From the NCBI RefSeq assembly GCF_023284025.1, contig NZ_JAKIKR010000001.1, positions 186,001 to 250,000 of the forward strand: a stretch of 64,000 nucleotides of DNA. The letters are read 5' to 3'. Below the pieces are notes generated by a model. The model did not search any database. It was not told where the DNA came from and was given only the letters and a program-made list of their open reading frames with translations. Below are positions 31,192 to 40,083 of this stretch, one piece after another. Numbering within the stretch: the first letter of the stretch is position 1; every line of letters begins with the position of its first letter. A program made the position numbers and the translations under genes. This DNA is from Shewanella abyssi (lineage in GTDB: Bacteria > Pseudomonadota > Gammaproteobacteria > Enterobacterales > Shewanellaceae).

Positions 31192-32514
31192 ATGCAACAG
31201 GATAACAGCCTTAAACAAGTTTCTCCCGATACACTTACCACTGCAATTACAAGTCGCTCAGCACAACTTGCCCCAAGACCGACCACTATCGAACAAACTG
31301 GTCTATCAGAGTCTCTTTTATTGGATTTGTTACTTAAACATCTAATGAATGGTGGTGTGTTGACTAGGGAGCAAATGGTTAAGTTACTAGGTGTTACCGG
31401 CGGTATTGTGCAACATTTGCTCGATTCTGCTAAGACGCTAGCTTGGGTTGAAAATAGACAAACGACAGCAGATGGTCAAATGCGCTATGCATTAAGTATG
31501 GGTGGGGAACTACACGCTAAGCTGGCTCTTTCGCGAAACGGATACCTAGGCTTAGCGCCTATACCTTTAGGGCAATATAGTTCGATATGTAAAAAACAGT
31601 CTAGCCGTGCCAATCCCATAACTTTTGAGATGCTTGAAAAAGGCTTAGCTGCACTTGTTCTTCCAAAAGATCTATTGTTTAAAATTGGCCCTGCGATGAA
31701 TTCAAGTCGGCCGGTGTTAATTTATGGACCACCAGGCACAGGAAAAAGTTATTTGTGTCGTCATTTAAATCTAACCTTAGGGGACAATGTACTAATCCCT
31801 TATGCACTCGCGATTGGCAATGAAGTTATTCAGGTTTTCGACCCAGAATTACACCATCGAGTCGAGAAGGATGCTATTCCAGCAAGTTTAGATTTAGCGA
31901 AAGGCCATGATCCACGCTGGCTTAGATGCGAACGTCCACTGCGCATAACCGGGGGGGAATTATCGGCAGAAATGCTAGAAGTCCAATTTGATAGTCACAG
32001 CAGAACTTATATGGCACCTATTCAATTGAAAGCCAATAACGGCATTTTGCTTTTGGATGATTTAGGGCGACAAAAAATAAGCGCAAAACAATTATTTAAT
32101 CGCTGGATTATTCCAATGGAAGAGCGTAGAGACTTTTTGAGTTTACAATCTGGCGAACATTTTGAGATCCCGTTTGAACAAATATTGCTTTTCTCTACTA
32201 ACCTTGATCCAAATGAATTAGTTGATGAAGCTTTTTTAAGAAGGTTAGGTTACAAAATTCATTTTGATGCACTTGATGAAGAGTTGTATAGAAAAATTTG
32301 GTTTCAGGTATGTGCGGATCTTGAACTAAGCTGTACTGAAGAAGTTTTCCAGTATTTGTTGATTGAATTTCATGAGCGATTCAAGAAGCCTCTAATCCCA
32401 TGTTACCCACGAGATTTGTTGGGAATAATGTCTGATCAAATTAACTTCATGGAGTTTGAATCTGTGGTCACTCCGTCGTTAGTTGATTCGGCTTGGTCTA
32501 TTTATTTTGTGTAA
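31192..32514 (+). CDS. AAA-type ATPase within the Tad operon
   Basis: A 440-residue predicted cytoplasmic ATPase. An N-terminal winged-helix-like region (about 40-120) precedes an AAA core with Walker A YGPPGTGKSYL (about residue 180), Walker B GILLLDDLG and a sensor segment LLFSTNLDPNELVDEAFLRRLGYKI that includes likely arginine fingers. It is not the secretion ATPase TadA, which is encoded further down, and not part of the classical Tad set. It sits 10 bp after tadV and 28 bp before rcpC. Its role is unknown; regulation or remodelling of the pilus machine is a guess. Confidence 0.8.
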   Translation: MQQDNSLKQVSPDTLTTAITSRSAQLAPRPTTIEQTGLSESLLLDLLLKHLMNGGVLTREQMVKLLGVTGGIVQHLLDSAKTLAWVENRQTTADGQMRYALSMGGELHAKLALSRNGYLGLAPIPLGQYSSICKKQSSRANPITFEMLEKGLAALVLPKDLLFKIGPAMNSSRPVLIYGPPGTGKSYLCRHLNLTLGDNVLIPYALAIGNEVIQVFDPELHHRVEKDAIPASLDLAKGHDPRWLRCERPLRITGGELSAEMLEVQFDSHSRTYMAPIQLKANNGILLLDDLGRQKISAKQLFNRWIIPMEERRDFLSLQSGEHFEIPFEQILLFSTNLDPNELVDEAFLRRLGYKIHFDALDEELYRKIWFQVCADLELSCTEEVFQYLLIEFHERFKKPLIPCYPRDLLGIMSDQINFMEFESVVTPSLVDSAWSIYFV

Positions 32515-32542
32515 GCAATTTGTCTTATTCTAGGAGCGGAGA

Positions 32543-33346
32543 ATGAATAACAAAACTCTCTTATTTGTCGTTTTATCATTGGTATTTGGGGTTACAGCTG
32601 TCTACCTTGCTCAAAATTGGTTGAAGTCAAATACTAAAGAGGAAGTAACCAGTAAAACTAAGTCAGTTATAACTATGGCTGTTCAAGTCCCGCTTGGCAC
32701 GATATTGGAACGGAAGCACCTTGCTATAACGTCAGTTCCAGAAGCGTTCATACCAAAAGGTTCGGTTACCGATATCGCTAAAGCAGAGGGAAAGGTGGTT
32801 AAGCAAAGGCTGTATCCAGGAGAAGTGTTAAGAGCTGAAAGGTTAACGGTTAAAGGCGAAGGCAGTACCTTGGCGAGTTTAATTACTCCGACAATGCGTG
32901 CCGTGACGATTCGAGTTAATGATGTTGTCGGTGTTGCTGGTTTTCTTCTTCCAGGTAACCGCGTAGATATCATTAATATATTCAAAAGTAACGGCATAAA
33001 AACCGACATTGTACTTTCTAATATTAAGATTTTAGCGATTGACCAAAGAGCTTCTAGCGACGAAAACAAGCCGGTTGTCGTAAGGGCCGTCACACTTGAG
33101 TTAAGCCTTGAACAAGCAGAAATCTTGATGATTGCAAAAAGTCGAGGATCACTGCAGCTCGCCCTTAGAAATCCCAACGATACAGCTGTTATCGAGCTTG
33201 CAGCGATTGAGGAGAAAGAAACGAGAAAAGAGAAAGATCCCCAGCCAGTTGCAATACAAAAAGTTGCAAATGTAAGCGCAAAAAGTTCGGATAAAGTATT
33301 TTTGCTAAAGGGAATGAAAGAGCAAGAGATAAAGATCAAGAATTAG
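32543..33346 (+). CDS. rcpC: RcpC/CpaB pilus assembly protein
   Basis: A 267-residue protein with an N-terminal membrane anchor (about 5-23), a SAF domain (about 40-100, VQVPLGTILERKHLAI) and a C-terminal RcpC domain (MRAVTIRVNDVVGVAGFLLPGNRVDII). CpaB/RcpC family members sit in the periplasm and connect to the RcpA secretin. Preceded by a GGAGCGGAG ribosome site. Position between the AAA ATPase and the secretin is typical for Tad loci. Confidence 0.92.
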   Translation: MNNKTLLFVVLSLVFGVTAVYLAQNWLKSNTKEEVTSKTKSVITMAVQVPLGTILERKHLAITSVPEAFIPKGSVTDIAKAEGKVVKQRLYPGEVLRAERLTVKGEGSTLASLITPTMRAVTIRVNDVVGVAGFLLPGNRVDIINIFKSNGIKTDIVLSNIKILAIDQRASSDENKPVVVRAVTLELSLEQAEILMIAKSRGSLQLALRNPNDTAVIELAAIEEKETRKEKDPQPVAIQKVANVSAKSSDKVFLLKGMKEQEIKIKN

Positions 33347-33392
33347 ATCATCGTTAACAAGCCTAATGCGTAGTGTTTGACAGGAGAACAAC

Positions 33393-34832
33393 ATGCCATT
33401 TTTTAATAAATATTCCTTAATATGTTTGTTAGCGCTGCTTTTTAGTTCGTTAGCCCACGCAGGTGGTCCGACAGCTGGAGTTCGAAGTGACATTCAAAAA
33501 ATCCCAATATTCAAGTCTAGAGTTCTGCAGCTGAATGAACCAGTGCATCGGGTTTCGGTTGGTAATCCAAGTATTGCCGATATTAAGCTATTACCTAACG
33601 ATGAATTGTATATTTTGGGTAAACAGTTAGGTAGTACAAATATTATGATCTGGGATAAAAATGAACAACTTTCCAGTATCATGGACATAGAGGTTACCCA
33701 TGATCTTAATGGTTTAAAAACAAGGCTTCATGAGTTTTTGCCTACTGAAAAGCTTGGAGTTCAAACCTCGCAAGGCCAATTATTGTTAAGCGGGCAAGCT
33801 TCGAATTTGCAAAAGATGAATACAGCAGTGGAATTAGCTCAGGGCTATGCTGAGGCCGCGGCGGGTGGTACAGCGCCTAGTCGAGTTTTGAACATGATGA
33901 CGATTGGTGGTGATCACCAAGTGATGCTAGAGGTGGTTGTTGCCGAAGTGCAAAGAAATGTTGCTCGTCAATTTGATTCAAAATTTTTAATATTCAATCA
34001 AGGAGATAATCTCTCCGGCGGTATTATTGGTGGCGGCGGTGGTGGTTTTGACCCAGGGGGGATAGGCGGAGTTAGTGGAAAGGGGCTTTTTGCTCAATAT
34101 ATTAATGGTGACCTGCTAATGAATTTTGCATTAGATGTTGCTAAGCAAAACGGTTTAGCAAAAGTACTAGCTGAGCCAAATGTCACGGCGATGAGTGGCC
34201 AGTCTGCAGAATTTCTTTCCGGTGGTGAATTTCCAATCCCTGTAGCAGGTGAAAATGGTACTACAACAATCCAATACCGTGACTATGGTGTGGGCGTAAA
34301 ATTTGTTCCAACCGTACTTGATTCTGGTCAAATTAATTTGAATTTGAAGGTTGTTGTTAGTGAAATAAGCACAGCAAATGGTTTTTCTATTTCAGGCAAT
34401 ACATCCACATCACTTATTGTTCCAGCACTAGTTAAGAGAAGTACCTCTACGACGGTGGAACTAGCAGATGGACAAACAATCGCAATCAGTGGGCTGATTA
34501 GCGACACGCTTCGAGAAAACATAGACAAATTACCCGGGCTTGGGGACGTACCTATTTTAGGACAGTTATTTACCAGTAAAAGCTTTCAAAATGGTCAGAG
34601 TGAGTTAGTTATCCTTGTTACGCCCAGGCTAGTTAGACCATTCAACAGGAAAGATATCTCTCTTCCAACAGATGGGTTCGTGCTCCCTTCAGATGTTGAA
34701 TTTTACCTTCTCGGTAAGCTATCCCATAAAGAAAAAGGTGAGGGTTCGAGTGAAAGCCTTTATGAACCCGCTGAATCGGAAGCTAAGCTTGATGATACTG
34801 GCACCCAACAAAAATACGGGCATTCACTTTAG
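33393..34832 (+). CDS. rcpA: Tad secretin RcpA/CpaC
   Basis: A 479-residue outer-membrane secretin through which the pilus exits. Signal peptide (about 1-23, LAHAG), N-terminal pilus/BON-like domains (RVSVGNPSIADIKLLPN, LYILGKQLGSTNIMIWD) and the secretin domain (about 240-430) with AEPNVTAMSGQSAEFLSGGEFPIP and LPGLGDVPILGQLF. A glycine-rich loop (about residues 208-230) lies before the secretin domain. Slightly short at the C terminus but complete. Confidence 0.95.
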   Translation: MPFFNKYSLICLLALLFSSLAHAGGPTAGVRSDIQKIPIFKSRVLQLNEPVHRVSVGNPSIADIKLLPNDELYILGKQLGSTNIMIWDKNEQLSSIMDIEVTHDLNGLKTRLHEFLPTEKLGVQTSQGQLLLSGQASNLQKMNTAVELAQGYAEAAAGGTAPSRVLNMMTIGGDHQVMLEVVVAEVQRNVARQFDSKFLIFNQGDNLSGGIIGGGGGGFDPGGIGGVSGKGLFAQYINGDLLMNFALDVAKQNGLAKVLAEPNVTAMSGQSAEFLSGGEFPIPVAGENGTTTIQYRDYGVGVKFVPTVLDSGQINLNLKVVVSEISTANGFSISGNTSTSLIVPALVKRSTSTTVELADGQTIAISGLISDTLRENIDKLPGLGDVPILGQLFTSKSFQNGQSELVILVTPRLVRPFNRKDISLPTDGFVLPSDVEFYLLGKLSHKEKGEGSSESLYEPAESEAKLDDTGTQQKYGHSL

Positions 34833-34849
34833 TCTTAGGAGAAAATACT

Positions 34850-35146
34850 ATGAAATTTATAACGCCAACTTCCTTCTTGACCTCCTTTATGACAATTACT
34901 ATGGGTTTATTTGCTCTTACAGGATGTACTCAAGTTAATGATTTCCCTATGGGAGAAAGTCATTATCAAATAAAGCAAGTGCAAATTTTAGATCCAGACG
35001 CTGCAGAAAGGAATGACGGCATTATACTTAGCCTTGAAGGTAACTATGGTCGTAAGGTTATGCAGGCGTATAGAGGTAGTAGTGTAGCGCCTCAAAGTTC
35101 TAAAAATATGGGCTCTGTGACAGCGGGGAGTTCGAGTAGCAATTAA
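34850..35146 (+). CDS. small lipoprotein of the Tad operon
   Basis: A 98-residue protein with a signal peptide and lipobox LTGC (Cys at about residue 26), so probably an outer-membrane lipoprotein. The mature part is short, polar and Ser-rich at its end. It lies where other Tad loci encode RcpB/CpaD-like secretin partners and may fill that place, but I see no clear homology. Ribosome site TAGGAG precedes the ATG at 34850. Confidence 0.75.
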   Translation: MKFITPTSFLTSFMTITMGLFALTGCTQVNDFPMGESHYQIKQVQILDPDAAERNDGIILSLEGNYGRKVMQAYRGSSVAPQSSKNMGSVTAGSSSSN

Positions 35147-35160
35147 TCTAGAGGCGTGTT

Positions 35161-36492
35161 ATGCGTGATTTAAAGCGTTTTCAAAAACCATGTAACCTCG
35201 TTAATAAGGGGTTTCAGACAGGAGCTATTCTTGTCATGTTCACCATCGGCATATTTGCAATTGTTGCTGTAGCAGCACTAGCATTAGACGGTGGTCATTT
35301 GTTGTTAAGTAAAGGACGCTTACAAAATGCGGTAGATGCTGCGGCATTGAGCGCTGCAAAAGATTTGCAGGGTGGTGCAACGCTTTATGAAGCCAGAGAA
35401 GCAGCCTATAACATTTTGCTACAAAATTTGAATTTTGGTGAAAACGCAGAATTAAAATCAGCTGCATCTTTGACCTTACCAGATTTTAATCAAACTCAAG
35501 TCACAACGCGTTTACAGGTGGAGTTCTCGGTATTACCAGATCCATTTTCGGCCGTACTTGCCGAGGGAAGTGAATACGTAAGAGTGAGTGTTGAGAATGT
35601 TCCTCTATCAAACTTTCTAGCCGATATACTTGATTTCAATAAAGAGGTTAGAGCGTCTGCTGTTGCAGGGCGTAGTCAAGATTTATTATGCATTAATAAA
35701 GTTGTACCGCTGTTAGTTTGTGGAGAACCAGGCTCAACCGCTGCTGATAATTATGGATTAGCTCCGGGCTTACATGTCATGAAGGTCGGTTCTGGCGCAC
35801 CAAGTGCTAATGGTGCTGGTAATTTTCAGCTTATTAGTTTAAATGGCGATCGTGGTGGTGGCGATTTGCGTGATGCCTTTTCTGGCACCTACTCTCCTGA
35901 CGAATGTGTAGGAGAAGGCTTAATTGCAACGACTAAAACAGGTAATACCGTTGGCCCAGCCGCTCAAGGAATGAACACAAGATTTGGTGTTTGGGGACAA
36001 GCAGGTACGAATAGTGTTGATAATCCTCGAGACACTAATATCTGTGAAGGTACACCTGTGACTATTGGCGAGCTTCAGGCTGAATTGGATGGCGTTCCTG
36101 TTGTTGATGAACAAGGTCATCCTGTAATGGAGACCGTAATAACTGACTCCATAAACGCATACAGCTGGGCTCAGTACGATAGCGACAATAGATCGCCAGT
36201 AGAAGCATGTGCTACAACAGATAACGAACATGCAATAACAGGTAGAAGAGAACTATCAGTTGTGGTTGGTGTATGTGACCCAAATGAAAATGGTTCCTAC
36301 GATATTGATATCATGGGAACCGCTTGTTTTTTCCTGACTCAACAAGTCGGTGGCAACGGTCAAAGCTCTTACATCGTGGGTGAGTTTTTGAACGTTTGTA
36401 AAAATACGGGGACCGCATCGTTGGAACCTAATTTTGTCGGAAATAGTTCGACAATCGTCTTATATTGGGACCCAGATAGCCCGGATTCTTAA
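35161..36492 (+). CDS. tadG: TadG-like pilus assembly protein
   Basis: A 443-residue protein with one N-terminal membrane helix (about 20-42) directly followed by the Tad signature DGGHLLLSKGRLQNAVDAAALSAAKDL, as in PF13400-type TadG proteins. The periplasmic part is long, has several paired cysteines and includes a Gly/Asp-rich segment (GDRGGGDLRDAF). TadG is required for Tad pilus assembly; its exact role is unclear. It begins 14 bp after the small lipoprotein gene. Confidence 0.85.
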   Translation: MRDLKRFQKPCNLVNKGFQTGAILVMFTIGIFAIVAVAALALDGGHLLLSKGRLQNAVDAAALSAAKDLQGGATLYEAREAAYNILLQNLNFGENAELKSAASLTLPDFNQTQVTTRLQVEFSVLPDPFSAVLAEGSEYVRVSVENVPLSNFLADILDFNKEVRASAVAGRSQDLLCINKVVPLLVCGEPGSTAADNYGLAPGLHVMKVGSGAPSANGAGNFQLISLNGDRGGGDLRDAFSGTYSPDECVGEGLIATTKTGNTVGPAAQGMNTRFGVWGQAGTNSVDNPRDTNICEGTPVTIGELQAELDGVPVVDEQGHPVMETVITDSINAYSWAQYDSDNRSPVEACATTDNEHAITGRRELSVVVGVCDPNENGSYDIDIMGTACFFLTQQVGGNGQSSYIVGEFLNVCKNTGTASLEPNFVGNSSTIVLYWDPDSPDS

Positions 36493-36501
36493 GGCCTACA
36501 T

Positions 36502-36981
36502 ATGAACAAAAAGACACGAAAACTTAAACAAAATGGAGTCGCAGCAGTTGAGTTTACTCTGCTTTTACCTCTGCTTCTGTTGCTGATATTTACTACCGCG
36601 GAACTTGGGCGCGGAATATATCAATACAGCCATCTTACGAGAATGATTCGTGACGCGGGTCGGCACCTGTCTCAAACTGTCGAAACTACTGGGTACGGGA
36701 TCCCGCCGACTCTTAATGATGCCACTTGTAATGGCTGTATCTCAGATACTAAGAACATACTGATTTATGGCGCAAATACCGGCAATAAAGCACTGTTATC
36801 TGGGATAACGATTACAGATGTTAGTATTGCAGAGACTCCAGCCGGTAGTGGCATTGTGGTTATCACCGTAGATTATGATTGGACTCCAATATTTTTTGAT
36901 AAGTTATCTGGATTTGGATTTGGGGATGGAGTGGATTTTAGCTTTAACTTAACCTCAAAATATGCGGTGAGGGCAATATGA
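36502..36981 (+). CDS. tadE: TadE-like pseudopilin
   Basis: A 159-residue pseudopilin. A basic leader ends in KQNG, and the expected TadV cleavage is before VAAVEFTLLLPLLLLL, with the conserved Glu five residues in. A periplasmic domain with two close cysteines (ATCNGCIS) follows. TadE and TadF are minor pilins processed by TadV. Its stop overlaps the next start by 4 bp. Confidence 0.9.
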   Translation: MNKKTRKLKQNGVAAVEFTLLLPLLLLLIFTTAELGRGIYQYSHLTRMIRDAGRHLSQTVETTGYGIPPTLNDATCNGCISDTKNILIYGANTGNKALLSGITITDVSIAETPAGSGIVVITVDYDWTPIFFDKLSGFGFGDGVDFSFNLTSKYAVRAI

Positions 36982-37424
36982 AACGTATTCGCGGTGTATA
37001 CGCTATCGAATTTTCTATCGTAGCGAGCGTTTTTTTTCTTTTGTTGTTTAGTGCAATTGAAGTTGGCCGCTTGCTTTATACCTATAATGTGCTTCATGAA
37101 GCTGCACGAAGAGCCGCAAGGATAGCTGTTGTATGTTTAATTACCGATGATACAAGAACTTTAGGCCTTTTCAATGGTGCTTCGTTAGTTCCCAATTTGG
37201 GCATTGGTAATCTATATATTAGTTATTTAGATATTGACGGTACTAATTCAACAGACTTTACTTATGGAAGTGATATTAGGCTAGTGAGAGCAGAGATAAA
37301 AAATTACCAGCATCAATTTATCGTCCCAGGCCTTTCTCTAACACTTAATTCTCCAACCTTTTCATCTACTCTTCCACGAGAAAGCTTGGGTGTCTTCAAA
37401 GGAGGTACGACTACCTGTGAATGA
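36978..37424 (+). CDS. tadF: TadF-like pseudopilin
   Basis: A 148-residue pseudopilin of the TadE/TadF family. A very short leader MKRIRG precedes VYAIEFSIVASVFFLL, which again has Glu five residues after the Gly. The next segment EVGRLLYTYNVLHEAARRAAR is typical of the family. It overlaps both the preceding tadE (4 bp) and the following tadZ (4 bp, ATGA), indicating translational coupling. Confidence 0.88.
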   Translation: MKRIRGVYAIEFSIVASVFFLLLFSAIEVGRLLYTYNVLHEAARRAARIAVVCLITDDTRTLGLFNGASLVPNLGIGNLYISYLDIDGTNSTDFTYGSDIRLVRAEIKNYQHQFIVPGLSLTLNSPTFSSTLPRESLGVFKGGTTTCE

Positions 37425-38740
37425 AGTTTTTGTTAAATAAAATAATAACTAAGGAATTAGTGACTATAGTCAATAAAGGTAATTTATTTAGGGTGCAGAG
37501 GAGTGAAATGGATAAGTCGCTAGAATTGTGTGTCTCTAATATTGACGATGAGCATGAATTATCCATGCTTATGTCACTGCCTTTCCCTATTAGAGCCGTT
37601 ATTGCAAGTCAAGGCGATAATACGCTGGAGCGAATGACGACATATCTTAATAAAATAGAAAGGTTTACTTGGACGGCGAACTCCTATTTAGAAACTTATC
37701 TGGGCAGAGAACAAGATAATATAAATTTGGTACTTTTACATCTGCCAAATGACGAGTTAGAAGCAAAAAGTGCCCTTATTTACGCATCAAAATTTGCTGC
37801 AGATATTATCTTAATTGGTAACGATACTCCACCAAATATCTTACGCTTAGCATTTCAATACAGCGTTAGCGATTTTATTTCTATTGACGCTTCAGCTAAA
37901 GAACTTTTTGGCTCGATAGAGAAGGTATCTAACCGCTTGATTGAAGACGCAGATCTTGCGCCTGTACTTGCAGTGGTTAATGGGAAATCCGGTTCCGGTG
38001 CGAGTTTTATTGCCGCGAGTTTAGCTGATATTGCTTCGCAGAGAGAAAACTTCGATGTCTGTTTACTTGATACTGATCTCCACCATGGCTCTTTAGCTCA
38101 TATTTTGGGAATGAATGCTAACTATTCCATATGCGATGCACTTTGGTCGTTAGAAGAGTTGGATGAAATAGCGCTGAAAAGTACCATGACGAAAAAAAAT
38201 AATTTAAATTTATTGGCATCTAAGCCTTTTGAGCTACTAGGGTTAAACAATGAGTTAGATCTGTCAAAAACGATAGATCTAGTGAGAAAGTGCCGACAGT
38301 TTCACAAGCAGGTGATTCTTGATTTTTCTCGTGGTCCAGAGCATTGGAATGGTGAGCTTTTACTCGATGCTAAAGTTTTAGTGGTTACACAACAAAATAT
38401 TATGCACTTACGACAAACTAAAGATTTGATACGGCAGTTGACTAATAATATGGGGATTACCCAAGATAAAATTAACCTTGTTATAAACCGATATGACAAA
38501 CAGTCAAATATAAAGTTGGCAGACATTAAACAAACGGTTGGAATTAATTCTGTCTTTACCATTGTTAATGATTACAAATTGTCGAGCGAATGTGTCGAAT
38601 TAGGCAAGCCTATTACAGCATTGGCTAGAAAACAAAGAATGTTACAGGATTTTGAATCTCTCGTAACTGAATTAATGCCGCTAGAAGAAGTAAATATCAA
38701 ACGGAAAGCGGGTTTTTGGGGGCGTTTATTAGGGAAGTGA
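37421..38740 (+). CDS. tadZ: TadZ/CpaE, MinD-like localisation ATPase
   Basis: A 439-residue protein with a receiver-like N-terminal half and a MinD/ParA-type C-terminal domain (from about residue 185). The P-loop reads NGKSGSGASF: the signature lysine is kept, but the Walker A lysine is replaced by Ala. Such altered P-loops are known in TadZ/CpaE proteins, which mark the polar site for Tad assembly. ATP hydrolysis is therefore doubtful, while nucleotide binding remains possible. Starts within the tadF stop and is 1 bp from tadA. Confidence 0.9.
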   Translation: MKFLLNKIITKELVTIVNKGNLFRVQRSEMDKSLELCVSNIDDEHELSMLMSLPFPIRAVIASQGDNTLERMTTYLNKIERFTWTANSYLETYLGREQDNINLVLLHLPNDELEAKSALIYASKFAADIILIGNDTPPNILRLAFQYSVSDFISIDASAKELFGSIEKVSNRLIEDADLAPVLAVVNGKSGSGASFIAASLADIASQRENFDVCLLDTDLHHGSLAHILGMNANYSICDALWSLEELDEIALKSTMTKKNNLNLLASKPFELLGLNNELDLSKTIDLVRKCRQFHKQVILDFSRGPEHWNGELLLDAKVLVVTQQNIMHLRQTKDLIRQLTNNMGITQDKINLVINRYDKQSNIKLADIKQTVGINSVFTIVNDYKLSSECVELGKPITALARKQRMLQDFESLVTELMPLEEVNIKRKAGFWGRLLGK

Positions 38741-38741
38741 T

Positions 38742-40073
38742 ATGGATATTCATCAACAGAATAAAAAAAGTGTCACAGAATTTCAGCCTTTGAGTCAAGA
38801 AGAGCAGGATATTAAGATTCAATTATATGACAAATTGCTTAGCGTTATGGATCTGTCACTCATTGAGACCGTTTCAAAGGAGCAAGCAGAAAGTCAAATA
38901 AGTCAGATCTGTGAAAAGATACTCTCGGATCTACATTTACCGATTAACCTTTCGTCTAGAAAGCGTTTAGTAAAGTTAATTATTGATGAAGTGCTAGGTT
39001 TAGGACCTCTGGAGATCTTACTTGCCGATGCAACGATCTCTGACATATTGGTCAATTCATTCGATAGAGTTTATGTTGAGCGAAAAGGTAAACTACAAGC
39101 TGTCAATATTAAGTTTCATAGTAATGCTCACCTGCTAAATATTATCGACAGAATAGTCTCAAGTGTTGGCAGGCGTATTGATGAATCCTCCCCTATGGTT
39201 GATGCTCGTTTAGCTGACGGCTCTCGTGTTAATGCCATTATTCCACCACTCGCATTAGATGGGCCATGCCTTTCGATACGACGATTTGCTGTTGATAAAT
39301 TAAATGCTGAGCAGCTTATTAATGGTGGGTCTGTTACTGAACCTATGATTGAACTGTTAAAAGCGAGTGTAAAAGGCAAACTCAATATCCTTGTTTCCGG
39401 AGGAACAGGTAGTGGTAAAACGACGTTACTCAATATGCTGTCTGGGTACATTCCAGCTAATGAGAGAATTGTCACGATTGAAGACTCTGCTGAATTACAA
39501 CTACAACAGCCTCATACTGTTAGATTGGAAACGCGACCACAAAACATTGAGGGCAAAGGAGAGGTATCTCAACGAGATCTAGTCAAAAACTGTTTAAGAA
39601 TGCGTCCAGATAGAATTGTGATTGGTGAGGTTCGTGGTGGAGAAGCACTTGATATGTTAACGGCGATGAACACAGGTCACGAAGGTTCACTTACAACGCT
39701 ACACGCTAACAGTCCGAGAGATGCTTTAGGTCGGCTTGAATATATGGTGTGCATGGCCGGGTTTGATATGCCTGTAAGCAATATTCGCACCCAGGTAGCA
39801 TCTGCTATTGACCTTGTTGTTCAATTGGAGCGACAAGAAGATGGTGGGCGTCGAATTACTAGTATTCAAGAGATCAATGGTATGGAAGGCGACATTATTA
39901 CCATGTCAGAGATATTTCGATTCAGTCGTTCGGGTGTCGATGAAGATGGACATATTATTGGTAAATTTGAGGCTACGGGTGTGATACCTGGTTTCTATAC
40001 TAAATTGAAACAACATGGTATTGAACTACCGTATCACTTATTCAATTGTGGTGACCCATTTGCTGAATTTTGA
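38742..40073 (+). CDS. tadA: TadA/CpaF secretion ATPase
   Basis: A 443-residue hexameric type II/IV secretion ATPase driving pilus extension and, in the Tad system, retraction too. Walker A is SGGTGSGKTTLL (about residues 221-232), the Asp box contains TIEDSAELQL, Walker B is RIVIGEVRGGEALDML and the His box GSLTTLHANSPRDAL. N-terminal all-helical domain before the core is typical of CpaF. It starts 1 bp after tadZ stops. Confidence 0.96.
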   Translation: MDIHQQNKKSVTEFQPLSQEEQDIKIQLYDKLLSVMDLSLIETVSKEQAESQISQICEKILSDLHLPINLSSRKRLVKLIIDEVLGLGPLEILLADATISDILVNSFDRVYVERKGKLQAVNIKFHSNAHLLNIIDRIVSSVGRRIDESSPMVDARLADGSRVNAIIPPLALDGPCLSIRRFAVDKLNAEQLINGGSVTEPMIELLKASVKGKLNILVSGGTGSGKTTLLNMLSGYIPANERIVTIEDSAELQLQQPHTVRLETRPQNIEGKGEVSQRDLVKNCLRMRPDRIVIGEVRGGEALDMLTAMNTGHEGSLTTLHANSPRDALGRLEYMVCMAGFDMPVSNIRTQVASAIDLVVQLERQEDGGRRITSIQEINGMEGDIITMSEIFRFSRSGVDEDGHIIGKFEATGVIPGFYTKLKQHGIELPYHLFNCGDPFAEF

Positions 40074-40083
40074 GGTTTAACTT

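Noticed and set aside
32683-33339. A 218-codon minus-strand frame opposite rcpC
   Set aside because: Mirror frame of a clear CpaB/RcpC gene inside a uniform plus-strand operon.
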